A DNA stretch of 64,000 nucleotides from Priestia aryabhattai B8W22 (GTDB lineage: Bacteria; Bacillota; Bacilli; Bacillales; Bacillaceae_H), in contig NZ_JYOO01000003.1 of NCBI RefSeq assembly GCF_000956595.1, positions 124,001 through 188,000 of the forward strand, in the 5' to 3' direction. Both the position numbers and the translations under genes were made by a program. Positions within the stretch are counted from its first letter, which is position 1, and every line of letters starts with the position of its first letter. The notes beneath the pieces were generated by a model. The model searched no databases. It saw only the letters and a program-made list of their open reading frames with translations, and had not been told where the DNA came from. Positions 45,724 through 54,337 of the stretch are shown here, in pieces.

Positions 45724-46468
45724 AAAAACGTCTATAGCGTTTAATCAATCCCACAATAATGGCAATTGCTAATAAAACAACTGAAATGATGACAGTAATG
45801 ACAATTAGCTGATTTCCACTTTGCTTCACTGCAATGGCAATATAAGCCCAAATAAAAACAAGCGGATAAACAGCGTCTCGGTTTTTTAATGTAAACACAA
45901 TGCCCAGCGCAGCTCCTACCAGCAGCATAATAATCGTCCATGCTAACTCGTTTAAGCCAAGCAAGTGCTGTATTCCATTTGCTTGAAATACAACAAACAC
46001 ATTGACAATAGTCGCAACAGAAATCCATCCAAGATACAGAGAAATCGGCAGACGCATAAACCATGTCGTCATTCGAGAATGCTGAATAATGGAATACACA
46101 ATCATTAATGTGCCTAGAATAAAGAGCATAACTAAAAGAGATAACTTATAGTAATCGTTTTGGAAAATAAAGATCCACGCACTATTTAACAAACAGTTTA
46201 GAGAAAACCAAATGCCGATACGTGCATATATTTCCTTTTGATCTTCTCTTGCAAAAAATTGGCGTATAACCCAAATGGTTAATAATAAATAAATAACGCC
46301 CCAGATAGCAAAGGCATAACCCGCTGGTGTAAACAACGTAGGAACTTGCGCAGAAGCTTCTCCCGTTGTTTTGCCTCCTATTGGAATAGCATTTGCTAAA
46401 TAATTCACAAGCAGTGTAATAGCCAAGCCTACTGTATTTAATACAGCATACAAACGAAATTTCGCCAT
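45722..46468 (-). CDS. TspO/MBR-like (tryptophan-rich sensory protein) membrane protein
   Basis: 248 residues, about eight membrane segments. PTLFTPAGYAFAIWGVIYLLLTIWVIRQF and WFSLNCLLNSAWIFIF match the TspO/MBR core (five helices), extended by extra C-terminal helices as in the larger Bacillus members. TspO proteins bind porphyrins or other ligands; the role here is unknown. AAGGAGAGAAC precedes the ATG. Confidence 0.82.
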   Translation of the reverse strand: MAKFRLYAVLNTVGLAITLLVNYLANAIPIGGKTTGEASAQVPTLFTPAGYAFAIWGVIYLLLTIWVIRQFFAREDQKEIYARIGIWFSLNCLLNSAWIFIFQNDYYKLSLLVMLFILGTLMIVYSIIQHSRMTTWFMRLPISLYLGWISVATIVNVFVVFQANGIQHLLGLNELAWTIIMLLVGAALGIVFTLKNRDAVYPLVFIWAYIAIAVKQSGNQLIVITVIISVVLLAIAIIVGLIKRYRRF

Positions 46469-46697
46469 TTTGTTCTCTCCTTTCTTCTATTTATATGGGA
46501 ATGTTTCGGAGACGAAAACGGCTCTTCCCTTCATTAATACCTCTTCTTCCCTAAAAATATGCATTTTTAAACAAAAATGATTAAAAATAGCTTCAAGATG
46601 CTACCTCTTTAAGAGATAAAAACCGTTAGGGAACAATTTTCCATAACGCTTTCTATTTTTCAGAATATATGGTAAGTTAAACATAGACTAATAGGAA

Positions 46698-46785
46698 GTC
46701 CACTAGGGGTGCCGACCGGCTGAGACAAGTTTTCTTGATCCCTTTGAACCTGATCTGGCTCATACCAGCGTAGGAAAGTGGCAAT
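46698..46785 (+). ncRNA. TPP riboswitch controlling tenA
   Basis: Ordered thi-box strings: AGGGGTGCC, GGCTGAGACAAG, CCTTTGAACCTGATCTGG, CATACCAGCGTAGGAAAGTGG. Followed by a terminator at 46808-46838, so TPP should stop transcription of tenA. Confidence 0.95.
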
Positions 46786-46807
46786 GTTCAGTTTTGTACT
46801 GTCCTTT

Positions 46808-46838
46808 GCCACTCCGTTTACAAACGGAGTGTTTTTTA
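46808..46838 (+). terminator. Riboswitch terminator before tenA
   Basis: CACTCCGTTT, 2-base loop, AAACGGAGTG, TTTTTT. The left arm can pair elsewhere when TPP is absent. Confidence 0.85.
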
Positions 46839-46888
46839 TTTCCTTTATGTGCTTGTTTGTGACTTCCTCATATTAAAGGAGGATTTTG

Positions 46889-47578
46889 ATGTCATTTTCG
46901 TCTCACTTAAGACAAGAAGCAAATTATATTTACGAAGCAATTTTTAACCATCCTTTTATTACAGGAATTGCTGAAGGAAACGTGCCAAAAGAAGCGCTTA
47001 TTCACTACGTTTCTCAAGATTACGAATACTTAACAGCATTTGTACGCATTTACGGCGCTGCTTTAACAAAATGCCGCACGCGTACCGAAATGGAAGCCTT
47101 TAATGCCGGCATTTCTACGGTATTACATAGTGAAGTACACCCTCACAATAATTTTTGTGAAGTAGCAGGCGTACGCTATGAAGACCTTCACACTGAGGCT
47201 CTTTCACCAACGGCCAGCCACTACATTAACCATATGACAAGCGTTGCGCATACAGGCAGCTTAGCGGAAATCATTGCCGTGCTTCTTCCATGTCCATGGA
47301 CGTACGTTGAAATTGGCCAGCGGATTACAGAACAAGTAAATCCATCTCCTTCTCATCCTTTTTATGAATGGATTCAGTTTTATAATAATGAAGAAATGAA
47401 TAGCACAACACAATGGTTTTGTAACAAGCTTGATGAACTTGCCGAACAAGCTACTGAAGAAGAACGTAATCGTATGAAAGATCACTTCATCAAAAGCTGT
47501 GAACTGGAGTATTTATTTTGGGAAATGGCGTATACGCAGGAAAAATGGCCGCTTTCTCAGCTTTCACTTTCAAAATAA
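46889..47578 (+). CDS. tenA: Thiaminase II / aminopyrimidine aminohydrolase
   Basis: 229 residues of the all-helical TenA family: IFNHPFITGIAEGNVPKEALIHYVSQDYEYLTAFVRIYG, VLLPCPWTYVEIG with the catalytic Cys and SCELEYLFWEMAY with the conserved Glu. It hydrolyses formylaminopyrimidine and similar breakdown products to salvage the HMP part of thiamine. AAAGGAGGA precedes the ATG at 46889. Single gene under a TPP riboswitch, complementing thiM-thiE 15 kb away. Confidence 0.96.
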   Translation: MSFSSHLRQEANYIYEAIFNHPFITGIAEGNVPKEALIHYVSQDYEYLTAFVRIYGAALTKCRTRTEMEAFNAGISTVLHSEVHPHNNFCEVAGVRYEDLHTEALSPTASHYINHMTSVAHTGSLAEIIAVLLPCPWTYVEIGQRITEQVNPSPSHPFYEWIQFYNNEEMNSTTQWFCNKLDELAEQATEEERNRMKDHFIKSCELEYLFWEMAYTQEKWPLSQLSLSK

Positions 47579-47580
47579 CG

Positions 47581-47610
47581 AAAAAGCCTCCTATCAGGAG
47601 GCTTTTTATT
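47581..47610. terminator. Bidirectional terminator
   Basis: AAAAAGCCTCC and GGAGGCTTTTT around TATCA, between tenA and the convergent aldehyde dehydrogenase gene. Confidence 0.9.
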
Positions 47611-49006
47611 TCAATAATTTTTTGATCATTTTCAGGTTTTGTTTCTCCGAAGGATAGCGGAATGACAAATCAAACTTGGTTGTTTGAGACAACATGCTTT
47701 TAAAATGAGAAAATGTCTGAAAGCTGTCTTTTCCATGATATTGACCCGTACCGCTTTCTCCTACTCCGCCAAAGGGTAAATATGGCGTAGCGATATGCAT
47801 AAGTGTATCATTTATGCAGCCTCCTCCAAATGAAAGACGCTCCGTTATGACGTTTTGTACATCTTCACTTTCTGTAAACAAGTAAAGAGCGAGCGGCTTA
47901 GCTTTTTCTTGAACTTTATGAATAACTTCGTCTAGCGTTTCGTATTCAATCATAGGAAGAATAGGCCCAAAAATTTCTTCTTGCATAACATCTGATGTCC
48001 AGCTTACTTCACTTAACACCGTAGGTTCTATTGTGAGCGTGCTTTTATTGTACCCGCCTCCAACTATAGCGTTTCCGTCTTTTAAAAACTCAATTAGCCG
48101 AGTAAAATGGCGCTCACTGACAATACGGCCGTAGCGGTCGCTTTCAAGCGGATTACTACCGTAAAATTGAGAAATTGCTTCGCGAAGTTTTTTCACCAGC
48201 TGCGCTTTTACCTTTTTATGCACGAGCAAATAATCAGGAGCAACACACGTTTGGCCTGCATTCATTCCTTTGCCAAACATAATTCGCTTCGCTGCAAGAT
48301 CTAGGTTTGCATCTTCATGTACAATGCACGGACTTTTCCCTCCTAGCTCAAGCGTGACGGGAATAAGCTGCTTCCCTGCTTCTTGCATAATAATTTTCCC
48401 TACATTTACACTTCCCGTAAAAAAAATATAATCAAGCGGCTGTTTTAAAAGCAGGCTTGTGGTTTCTACAGCTCCTTCAATCACCGTCACAAATGCTGGA
48501 TCAAAAGCCTCAGCTAGTAATTCTTGTATAACGCGAGATACGCTAGGCGTTAATTCAGAAGGCTTAATAATAGCCGTGTTCCCAGCGGCAATCGCTCCTA
48601 CTAAAGGAGATAGCGCTAATTGAAACGGATAGTTCCACGGAGCAATAATTAACGCGACTCCATACGGTTCAGGAACAATTTTCCCTTTAGAGCCCACATG
48701 TGTTAAAGCGGTTTTTACTTTTTTAGGCTTCATCCATTTTGCTAAATGTTTAAGCGTAAACCGAATTTCCTCTAGTAAAATCCCAATTTCCGACGTGTAG
48801 GCCTCTACTTCAGATTTATTTAAATCTTGTTTTAAAGCATCCATAATTCTCTGTTCATTTTGTTTGACTACGTCTCTGAGCTTATTCAGCGCTTGAATGC
48901 GACTGTTGATACTCTTTGTCTTTTGCGCATAGAAATACTGCTTTTGTGTAGAGACAATATGCTCAATGACCGTTTCATCTGTGATATAGAATTGCTCGTG
49001 GTTCAT
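47606..49006 (-). CDS. Class 3-type aldehyde dehydrogenase (YwdH-like)
   Basis: 466 residues: NAD-binding IIAPWNYPFQLALSPLVGAIAAGN, catalytic Glu in VTLELGGKSPCIV, catalytic Cys in GMNAGQTCVAPDYLLV and the C-terminal PFGGVGESGTGQYHGKDSF. Oxidises medium- or long-chain or aromatic aldehydes to acids; no membrane anchor is visible. ATG at 49006 fits AGGGAG nine bases upstream. Third gene of the SDR-ArsR-ALDH operon, 13 bases after the ArsR stop. Confidence 0.95.
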   Translation of the reverse strand: MNHEQFYITDETVIEHIVSTQKQYFYAQKTKSINSRIQALNKLRDVVKQNEQRIMDALKQDLNKSEVEAYTSEIGILLEEIRFTLKHLAKWMKPKKVKTALTHVGSKGKIVPEPYGVALIIAPWNYPFQLALSPLVGAIAAGNTAIIKPSELTPSVSRVIQELLAEAFDPAFVTVIEGAVETTSLLLKQPLDYIFFTGSVNVGKIIMQEAGKQLIPVTLELGGKSPCIVHEDANLDLAAKRIMFGKGMNAGQTCVAPDYLLVHKKVKAQLVKKLREAISQFYGSNPLESDRYGRIVSERHFTRLIEFLKDGNAIVGGGYNKSTLTIEPTVLSEVSWTSDVMQEEIFGPILPMIEYETLDEVIHKVQEKAKPLALYLFTESEDVQNVITERLSFGGGCINDTLMHIATPYLPFGGVGESGTGQYHGKDSFQTFSHFKSMLSQTTKFDLSFRYPSEKQNLKMIKKLLK

Positions 49007-49019
49007 TCCTTTCATCTCC

Positions 49020-49322
49020 CTATAAACATTCGGCTTCAACTGTAGCAAGCAAGCTTTTTAATAGCTCAACTGCCTCGTTTAAAGCTAATGAATAATATCT
49101 CTGCGTTCCTTTTTGCTCAATTTGCACAAGCTTTTGATCGCGTAAAATTTTCAAATGATGAGAAATTGCCGGTCGTGATAGAGTAGACTCGTTTGCAATT
49201 TCATTAACGGTTAAAGGCTCTTTTTCCGCGAGCAGCAAAATAATATCTTGTCTTGCTGAATCACTTAGAGCCTGAAAAATAGGAATGCTGGCACGAAATA
49301 ACTCCACTGCTTTTTCACTCAT
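49020..49322 (-). CDS. ArsR-family repressor
   Basis: 100 residues: FQALSDSARQDIILLLAEKEPLTVNEIANESTLSRPAISHHLKILRDQKLVQIEQKGTQRYYSL is a complete ArsR winged helix. No cysteine pair for metal binding in the usual positions, so it probably senses an organic signal rather than arsenite. It lies between an SDR and an aldehyde dehydrogenase gene, 12 and 13 bases apart, so it likely controls this operon. Confidence 0.92.
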   Translation of the reverse strand: MSEKAVELFRASIPIFQALSDSARQDIILLLAEKEPLTVNEIANESTLSRPAISHHLKILRDQKLVQIEQKGTQRYYSLALNEAVELLKSLLATVEAECL

Positions 49323-49334
49323 AAATATTCTCCT

Positions 49335-50114
49335 TTATTTAATTTCTTGTGTTCTGCGGACAACGGATGAAAGCCACTTTCTTGGTACAAAGCGTGGGAT
49401 GAACGTAGCAAGACGAAAATGTACGCCTGGTATGATAACCGTCTGCCCTTTCATAAATTTTTTATAGCCAACTTTAACAACTTCTTCTACATCCATTGCA
49501 CCGCTTTGAAAAAGCTTGGAGTTGCTTAGCTGGGCTCGGTCGCTAAAACCAGTTTTAGTTGGACCCGGGCATAGAGCGCTTACCGTTACATTGGTACCTT
49601 TTAATTCATTTTCAAGAGCCTCTGTGAAAGATAATACGTACGCTTTTGTTGCGTAATATACCGTCATAAGCGGACCCGGCATAAATGCAGCAACGGACGC
49701 AATGTTTAAAATTTTCCCGTAATTTCTTTTGACCATATCGGGTAAAAATAATTTTGTTAAATGAGTTAATGATCGGATATTTAAGTCAATCATGTTTAAC
49801 TCTTCGTCTAAAGCTGTTTCAACAAATTTACCGTATAGCCCAAAACCTGCATTGTTCACTAAATAATCAACGTGCATTTCTTTATTTTTAAGTTCTTCAT
49901 ACAGTGACTGTATCTCTTCTTCTCTTGATAAATCCTTTACAACCGTTATCACTTCAATATTGTAAGTAGATTTTAAATTTTCTCGAATAGCTCTTAGTTT
50001 ATCAGCGCTTCTGGCAACTAAAATTAAAGAATGGCCATCCTTTGCAAATCGATAAGCTAACTCTTTACCTATTCCTCCCGACGCACCGGTGATGAGCGCA
50101 TAATGCTGTGACAT
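49335..50114 (-). CDS. SDR-family oxidoreductase (YqjQ/DltE-like)
   Basis: 259 residues: TGASGGIGKELAYRFAKDGH for NADP, an Arg after strand 2 (LVARSADKL) favouring NADPH, VNNAGFGLYGKF, catalytic SVAAFMPGP with YYATKAYVL (Tyr and Lys present), and a C-terminal tail VPRKWLSSVVRRTQEIK. Resembles DltE/YqjQ-type membrane-associated SDRs. ATG at 50114 follows AAGGAGTGAACACT. Leads the operon with ArsR and aldehyde dehydrogenase; together they may turn a fatty or aromatic alcohol or aldehyde into an acid. Confidence 0.9.
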   Translation of the reverse strand: MSQHYALITGASGGIGKELAYRFAKDGHSLILVARSADKLRAIRENLKSTYNIEVITVVKDLSREEEIQSLYEELKNKEMHVDYLVNNAGFGLYGKFVETALDEELNMIDLNIRSLTHLTKLFLPDMVKRNYGKILNIASVAAFMPGPLMTVYYATKAYVLSFTEALENELKGTNVTVSALCPGPTKTGFSDRAQLSNSKLFQSGAMDVEEVVKVGYKKFMKGQTVIIPGVHFRLATFIPRFVPRKWLSSVVRRTQEIK

Positions 50115-50137
50115 AGTGTTCACTCCTTATGTTTATA

Positions 50138-50155
50138 TGTTCAAGAACTTAAACA
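50138..50155. promoter_or_regulatory. Likely ArsR operator
   Basis: TGTTCAAGAACTTAAACA, an 18-base palindrome with one mismatched pair, 24 bases before the SDR start. Size and symmetry fit ArsR-family sites; it probably overlaps the operon promoter. Confidence 0.65.
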
Positions 50156-50421
50156 TTTAAACTTATCTTATAGGATTCATTTTTTCCCGTCAACTGTTTT
50201 CTATACTCTCTTGCCCTTCTCTATTTTAATTTTTTCCATTCGCGCATTTCTGTACATTTTTTTACAAAATATGCGTTTTCTTTACATAGAAGGCTAATGT
50301 CGTCTAGTTTTGACAACCTTTGTCACCTAGCAGGAAAACAAGTGAAGATATGGTGAATACAACATACAACAAATAATCCATTACATAGTTGGATGAAAAT
50401 AGATAAGGGAGGAAATGAAAA

Positions 50422-51654
50422 ATGATGGAGACATATACAATTAAAAAAGTAAGTGATCAATTAGAGGTAGAAAAGAAAACGTTAAAACAATGGGAAAAAT
50501 TATTGGGCAGCTATTTAACAATTGAACGAGTAGATGGGGCCCGTGTCTATACAGAGGAACAAATTGAATTATTTAATGATATTAAACAGCTGTTTGATGA
50601 ACAATGTACGTTAGATGAAGTGAAAGAATATGTTCAGCTGCTGATAAAGGAACAAGAAGAGCAGGAACATTTAGTGATGGAATCAGAGGCAGCGGTTTCA
50701 AAAGAAGAAGAACCAGCAAAGTTGAAAACTGCTAAAAAAGAAAACGTCATTGATTTCCAAGAACACTCCAATAAACAAATGAAGCAAGAAAAGAAAAAAG
50801 CTGCTGAAAAGCAGGAAAGCGTTTCAGAGAATAAGCAAGAGAAGACCCCTCCTATACCTGAAGCGCGATTAGCTACTGAAGAAGAAAAGCAGGCTATTTC
50901 GGCTTCTATTGAAGAACAAAAGCCAAACGACCTTGTCGTGAATGAAAAAGAGCTGCTTCAAGGGGAACTAGTAGAAGCTGTTCGCCGCTATGAAGATGTG
51001 TTTGAAGTACTTGATACGTTTAAAGCTGATTTGTTAAAAGAAATGCGAGAAGGAATGCGAAATGAAGTTCGGGAAGAAATTGTCGGAGAAGTAAAAAAAG
51101 AGCTTGAAAAAAGTGCTACTCAAACTGTAGAAATGGTGGAATCGGTCGGGGCATATATCTCTGAGTCTTCAGAACGCAGCGCAAGAGATGTAGAAAATAT
51201 GTCTAAAAAAATTATCCGTTCTAACGAAAAATCGTTTGATGAGGTCACTTCTTTGATTGAAGATTATTCAACAATTGCGGAAGAAAAAACAGAGGATATG
51301 CGCCTGTTCATGAAAGATGTCATGGAGAATGCGGATGAATCCTCTAAAGAAATGCAGTATTTATTAGACCGATTCTCAAGCAATTCTACCGTTGCGATGA
51401 ATCAAGTAAAATTTATGGTTGAAAAATTAAACAATTCTTCAACTAATACGACAGAAGAGCTTCGTGATCTAATTGATTCGATGAATGAAGAACGAGTCTA
51501 TTATTTGAAAGAAATGGAGAAAGAACGTAAGCTTCATCGTCAAAGCGTAGCTGAACGCGAAGAAATGTTTAGTGATTTTGTCCAAACCTTTAGACAAACC
51601 GCCGCTGCTGATATGAAGCGAAAACGGAAGTGGTGGAAGCTGTTTCTCTCCTGA
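50422..51654 (+). CDS. MerR-like HTH plus coiled-coil protein with basic-aromatic C-terminal tail (RacA-like architecture)
   Basis: 410 residues. Residues 1-75 are a MerR-type helix-turn-helix (YTIKKVSDQLEVEKKTLKQWEKLL, ARVYTEEQIELFNDI). A charged, disordered stretch follows (about 85-175), then long heptad-rich helices (about 190-395). The end KRKRKWWKLFLS is basic and aromatic, fit for binding membrane. RacA in B. subtilis has a similar HTH-coiled-coil plan and tethers DNA to the cell pole, but is far shorter; plasmid DUF3967-type proteins also look alike. So a DNA-anchoring role is inferred, not shown. GGGAGGAAATGAAAA precedes the ATG. Monocistronic. Confidence 0.7.
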   Translation: MMETYTIKKVSDQLEVEKKTLKQWEKLLGSYLTIERVDGARVYTEEQIELFNDIKQLFDEQCTLDEVKEYVQLLIKEQEEQEHLVMESEAAVSKEEEPAKLKTAKKENVIDFQEHSNKQMKQEKKKAAEKQESVSENKQEKTPPIPEARLATEEEKQAISASIEEQKPNDLVVNEKELLQGELVEAVRRYEDVFEVLDTFKADLLKEMREGMRNEVREEIVGEVKKELEKSATQTVEMVESVGAYISESSERSARDVENMSKKIIRSNEKSFDEVTSLIEDYSTIAEEKTEDMRLFMKDVMENADESSKEMQYLLDRFSSNSTVAMNQVKFMVEKLNNSSTNTTEELRDLIDSMNEERVYYLKEMEKERKLHRQSVAEREEMFSDFVQTFRQTAAADMKRKRKWWKLFLS

Positions 51655-51691
51655 AAACACCGGCCCTATGGTAATAGGGCCGGTGTTTTTT
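51654..51691. terminator. Bidirectional terminator
   Basis: AAAACACCGGCCCTA and TAGGGCCGGTGTTTT around TGGTAA; a 15-base-pair stem. Confidence 0.95.
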
Positions 51692-51725
51692 GATGGTAAC
51701 ACTAGTAGTTTGTCTGTACGAAACG

Positions 51726-53213
51726 TTAAGGTAACCTATGCTGACGAGACGTTATACTTTGAAAAACATGATAGCCGCTTACCGATACGCCTATAGTTCC
51801 CGCTCCCGGAAACACTGTATCTCCGCACAGCCACAGCCCTTGTAAGCCAGATCGATGCGAAATGCTGTTGAACAAAGCATGATCTAACGTTTGCGGAAAG
51901 CCTCCCACTCCGCCGTTTGGGCGAGAAGTGAACCTTTCCCATGCTTTAGGAGCTCCTGAAATTTGATGCTCTGCTTCTTCAATGTTAGGAATGATGGTTT
52001 TAATTCCTGCCATCATTTTTTTCTCAAGAACTTGTTTTTGAACATCATAGGCTTCTTTGTTACGCCACTTGCTAAGCTCAATGTGAGTAGACGCTGTAAT
52101 TGTACGCTTGCCTTGAGGCGCGCGAAAACGATCGTCAGGATGAGACACGGAGATAAATAAATGATTTCCTTCCGTCATCTCGCCTTGTTCGGATTGAAGC
52201 ACTTGCTGAAACAACTCTACCTTCTGCGGCAAATCTCCTTCATCAATCGCAACATACATCGAAAACGTTCCCCACTGCGGAAGCTCGCTTTTTTCTTTGA
52301 TCCGCTTATGGATATGTTGGTAATCTTCATCATGCAGTAAAGACTTTAAGCTTTGAATTGGCGCGTTGCATACAACGTCTGAAGCACTGTAGCGGTTACC
52401 TCTATGATCATGCACTATCCACTCGTCGTTATCACGCTCTATCTTTACTGCTTTCCTTCCTAGAATCGTTTTTCCTCCGTTGGCTTTAATCGATTTTTGC
52501 AGGGCTTCTGCGACTTTGTATAAGCCACCCTTCACGTAGAAAGCTCCTTCGTGATAAATATCCAACGCTAGACATCCGATAAGCATTGAACAGTTCTCAC
52601 TCGTTGTCTGCATGCTGTCTATTAATTGACCATCAACAAAATGAAGAAAGTCCGTTTCGTCTAGTAAGCTGTGTTTTTTTAGTAAATGACTAAACGATCG
52701 ATGAAAATAAGGTAATAACTTCACAGACCCAAGATTTAACGAACTTACCAGCCGACTCCACTCACCGACTGTCAGAGGAGGAAGAACCGGCAGCGGCCGC
52801 ATGAGCTTGCGAATTTCTTTTGCAACTCTAAAAATACTTTCATAGAAGCTCCTAATATTCTTCGCTTTATGAGGAAATTGTTTTTGAAGATAGGAAATAT
52901 GCTGATGCCGGTCTTGATAATAAATCAGTGTACGATGAGGAAGATGAACTTTCATGATTTTCTCAAGAGAAATCTTTTCAATTTCTAGGCCAAGGTACGT
53001 GCTGATTCGCTCATGTATCCCTCCGCGCTCAAAGCCCATTCCAAGCGTCGCTCCAACAGGAAATGTATAAAGATGGCGCTGGAATTTCCCGGCACAGCCT
53101 CCCCACTCTCGAGAAGCTTCTAAAACCGTCACTTCATAGCCATGCTTAGCTAAAAGCGCTCCGGCTGTTAACCCACCTATTCCTCCGCCTATTACAACAA
53201 CTTGCTTATGCAT
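51726..53213 (-). CDS. CrtI/CrtN-type FAD-dependent carotenoid desaturase/isomerase-like oxidoreductase
   Basis: 495 residues: dinucleotide motif VVVIGGGIGGLTAGALLAKHG at the start, the CrtI signature WGGCAGKFQ, and the C-terminal LWLCGDTVFPGAGTIGVSVSG. The family covers phytoene/diapophytoene desaturases, carotenoid isomerases and related amine oxidases. No other carotenoid gene lies nearby, so a lone role, perhaps on a quinone or polyprenyl lipid, cannot be excluded. GAAGGTGAAAAT precedes the ATG. Confidence 0.88.
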   Translation of the reverse strand: MHKQVVVIGGGIGGLTAGALLAKHGYEVTVLEASREWGGCAGKFQRHLYTFPVGATLGMGFERGGIHERISTYLGLEIEKISLEKIMKVHLPHRTLIYYQDRHQHISYLQKQFPHKAKNIRSFYESIFRVAKEIRKLMRPLPVLPPLTVGEWSRLVSSLNLGSVKLLPYFHRSFSHLLKKHSLLDETDFLHFVDGQLIDSMQTTSENCSMLIGCLALDIYHEGAFYVKGGLYKVAEALQKSIKANGGKTILGRKAVKIERDNDEWIVHDHRGNRYSASDVVCNAPIQSLKSLLHDEDYQHIHKRIKEKSELPQWGTFSMYVAIDEGDLPQKVELFQQVLQSEQGEMTEGNHLFISVSHPDDRFRAPQGKRTITASTHIELSKWRNKEAYDVQKQVLEKKMMAGIKTIIPNIEEAEHQISGAPKAWERFTSRPNGGVGGFPQTLDHALFNSISHRSGLQGLWLCGDTVFPGAGTIGVSVSGYHVFQSITSRQHRLP

Positions 53214-53295
53214 ATTTTCACCTTCTTTAGCTCTTTCTTCTATTGTGCAAAAAAAAGAAGCTCACCGCAATTTAGAAGCGGCTCGTTACTGAAAT

Positions 53296-53325
53296 AAAAA
53301 AGCCGTGAATGATCTCACAGCTTTT
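53296..53325. terminator. Terminator of sodC
   Basis: AAAAAGCCGTGA and TCACAGCTTTTT around ATGATC, following the leftward sodC stop, with T run on the minus strand. Confidence 0.75.
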
Positions 53326-53329
53326 TGGC

Positions 53330-53920
53330 TTATTTTGTAACCACTCCACAAATAATTCGATCTCCTGAGTTTCCTGAAGGGTCCGTTGTGTAATCGTCGA
53401 CTTTGTCATGTATCACTAATGCCGACCCATCCATATCCAAAAGAGAATTCGGCTTTCCTTCTTGCAGCGTGACGAGAGAAGCAAAAATTTCGGTATCTAC
53501 TTTTCCATTTGGCGCAACTTCTAGGTTGGGCAAGTCACCGGCATGCGGGCCTTTTGTATTTTTAAAGCCGTGTTCACGTTTAAAAGGATTAAAATGGGCC
53601 CCTGCTGTTTTAAAATCCGGCACCTCACATTTTCCTATTTCATGAATATGAAATCCATGTCTCCCGGGTGAAAGACCTTGAGCAGTTAATTTAATTTGCA
53701 CACCGTTCTTTGCTTCTGTCAGCGTAGCCTCTCCTACTTTTTTGCCTGATGTATTCGTTAAATTCACTTTAACAGGTTCTACCGATACTTCGCTTGTTTC
53801 TTTCGCTTCCTCTGCTTCCAAATGGTTTTCATGAGCGTTATTTTGCTCTTTTACCATACTGCATGCTCCCAGCATTAATAAGATAAAGACCACGCATCCG
53901 TTCATTATCCACTTTTGCAT
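53330..53920 (-). CDS. sodC: Cu/Zn superoxide dismutase-like lipoprotein (YojM-like)
   Basis: 196 residues. Lipobox LMLGACS, lipid Cys20, so anchored outside. The beta-barrel SOD domain keeps all metal ligands: copper His91, His93 and His171, bridging His109, zinc His117, His126 and Asp129. The disulfide pair Cys98-Cys191 and the guiding Arg188 are present. B. subtilis YojM is reported (from memory) to lack two copper ligands, so this protein looks more complete and possibly active. ATG at 53920 follows AAAAGGAGG. Single gene. Confidence 0.93.
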   Translation of the reverse strand: MQKWIMNGCVVFILLMLGACSMVKEQNNAHENHLEAEEAKETSEVSVEPVKVNLTNTSGKKVGEATLTEAKNGVQIKLTAQGLSPGRHGFHIHEIGKCEVPDFKTAGAHFNPFKREHGFKNTKGPHAGDLPNLEVAPNGKVDTEIFASLVTLQEGKPNSLLDMDGSALVIHDKVDDYTTDPSGNSGDRIICGVVTK

Positions 53921-53988
53921 CCGTGATTCCTCCTTTTGCTTATTTATCACCATCCTTTCACTATTCTCCTTTTTTTAGACATAAAAAA

Positions 53989-54303
53989 AGAGGATGGGAC
54001 AAAAGTATTTTAGTCGAAGGAAAATCTGAACAAGTTGGATTTTTCACGGTGATGATGAATGTAGGTTTCATCTAGATAGGTGCTTCTAGCTGTTGATTGG
54101 AGGGCAAGACGAAGACTCCTGCGGGAAAAGCGGAATAGATGAGACCCCGCAGGAGCATAAGCGACAAGAAGACTCAGCGGCCGCCCGCTGAAAGCGAAGT
54201 CTTGCAGGGAATTCAACAGCGGTGTCACAAGCGATTCATACTAGCTCATTGATCCTCTTTGTTCGCCTTTAGATTCGATTGATGTAGTTATGTCTCAACC
54301 TCT
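53989..54303. repeat. MITE-like dispersed repeat, copy B
   Basis: 315 bases with terminal inverted repeats AGAGGATGGGACAAAAGTA and (complement) AGAGGTTGAGACATAACTA, matching at 15 of 19 positions. Inside are a hairpin CTCCTGCGGG/CCCGCAGGAG (54116-54155) and a second one around CAGCGGCCGCCCGCTG. The core is shared with copy A at 4110-4400. No reading frame. GC content is clearly above the neighbouring gaps. Confidence 0.8.
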
Positions 54304-54337
54304 CTCGTGTTTCCACTTTTTTCTTCACTTTAACGTC

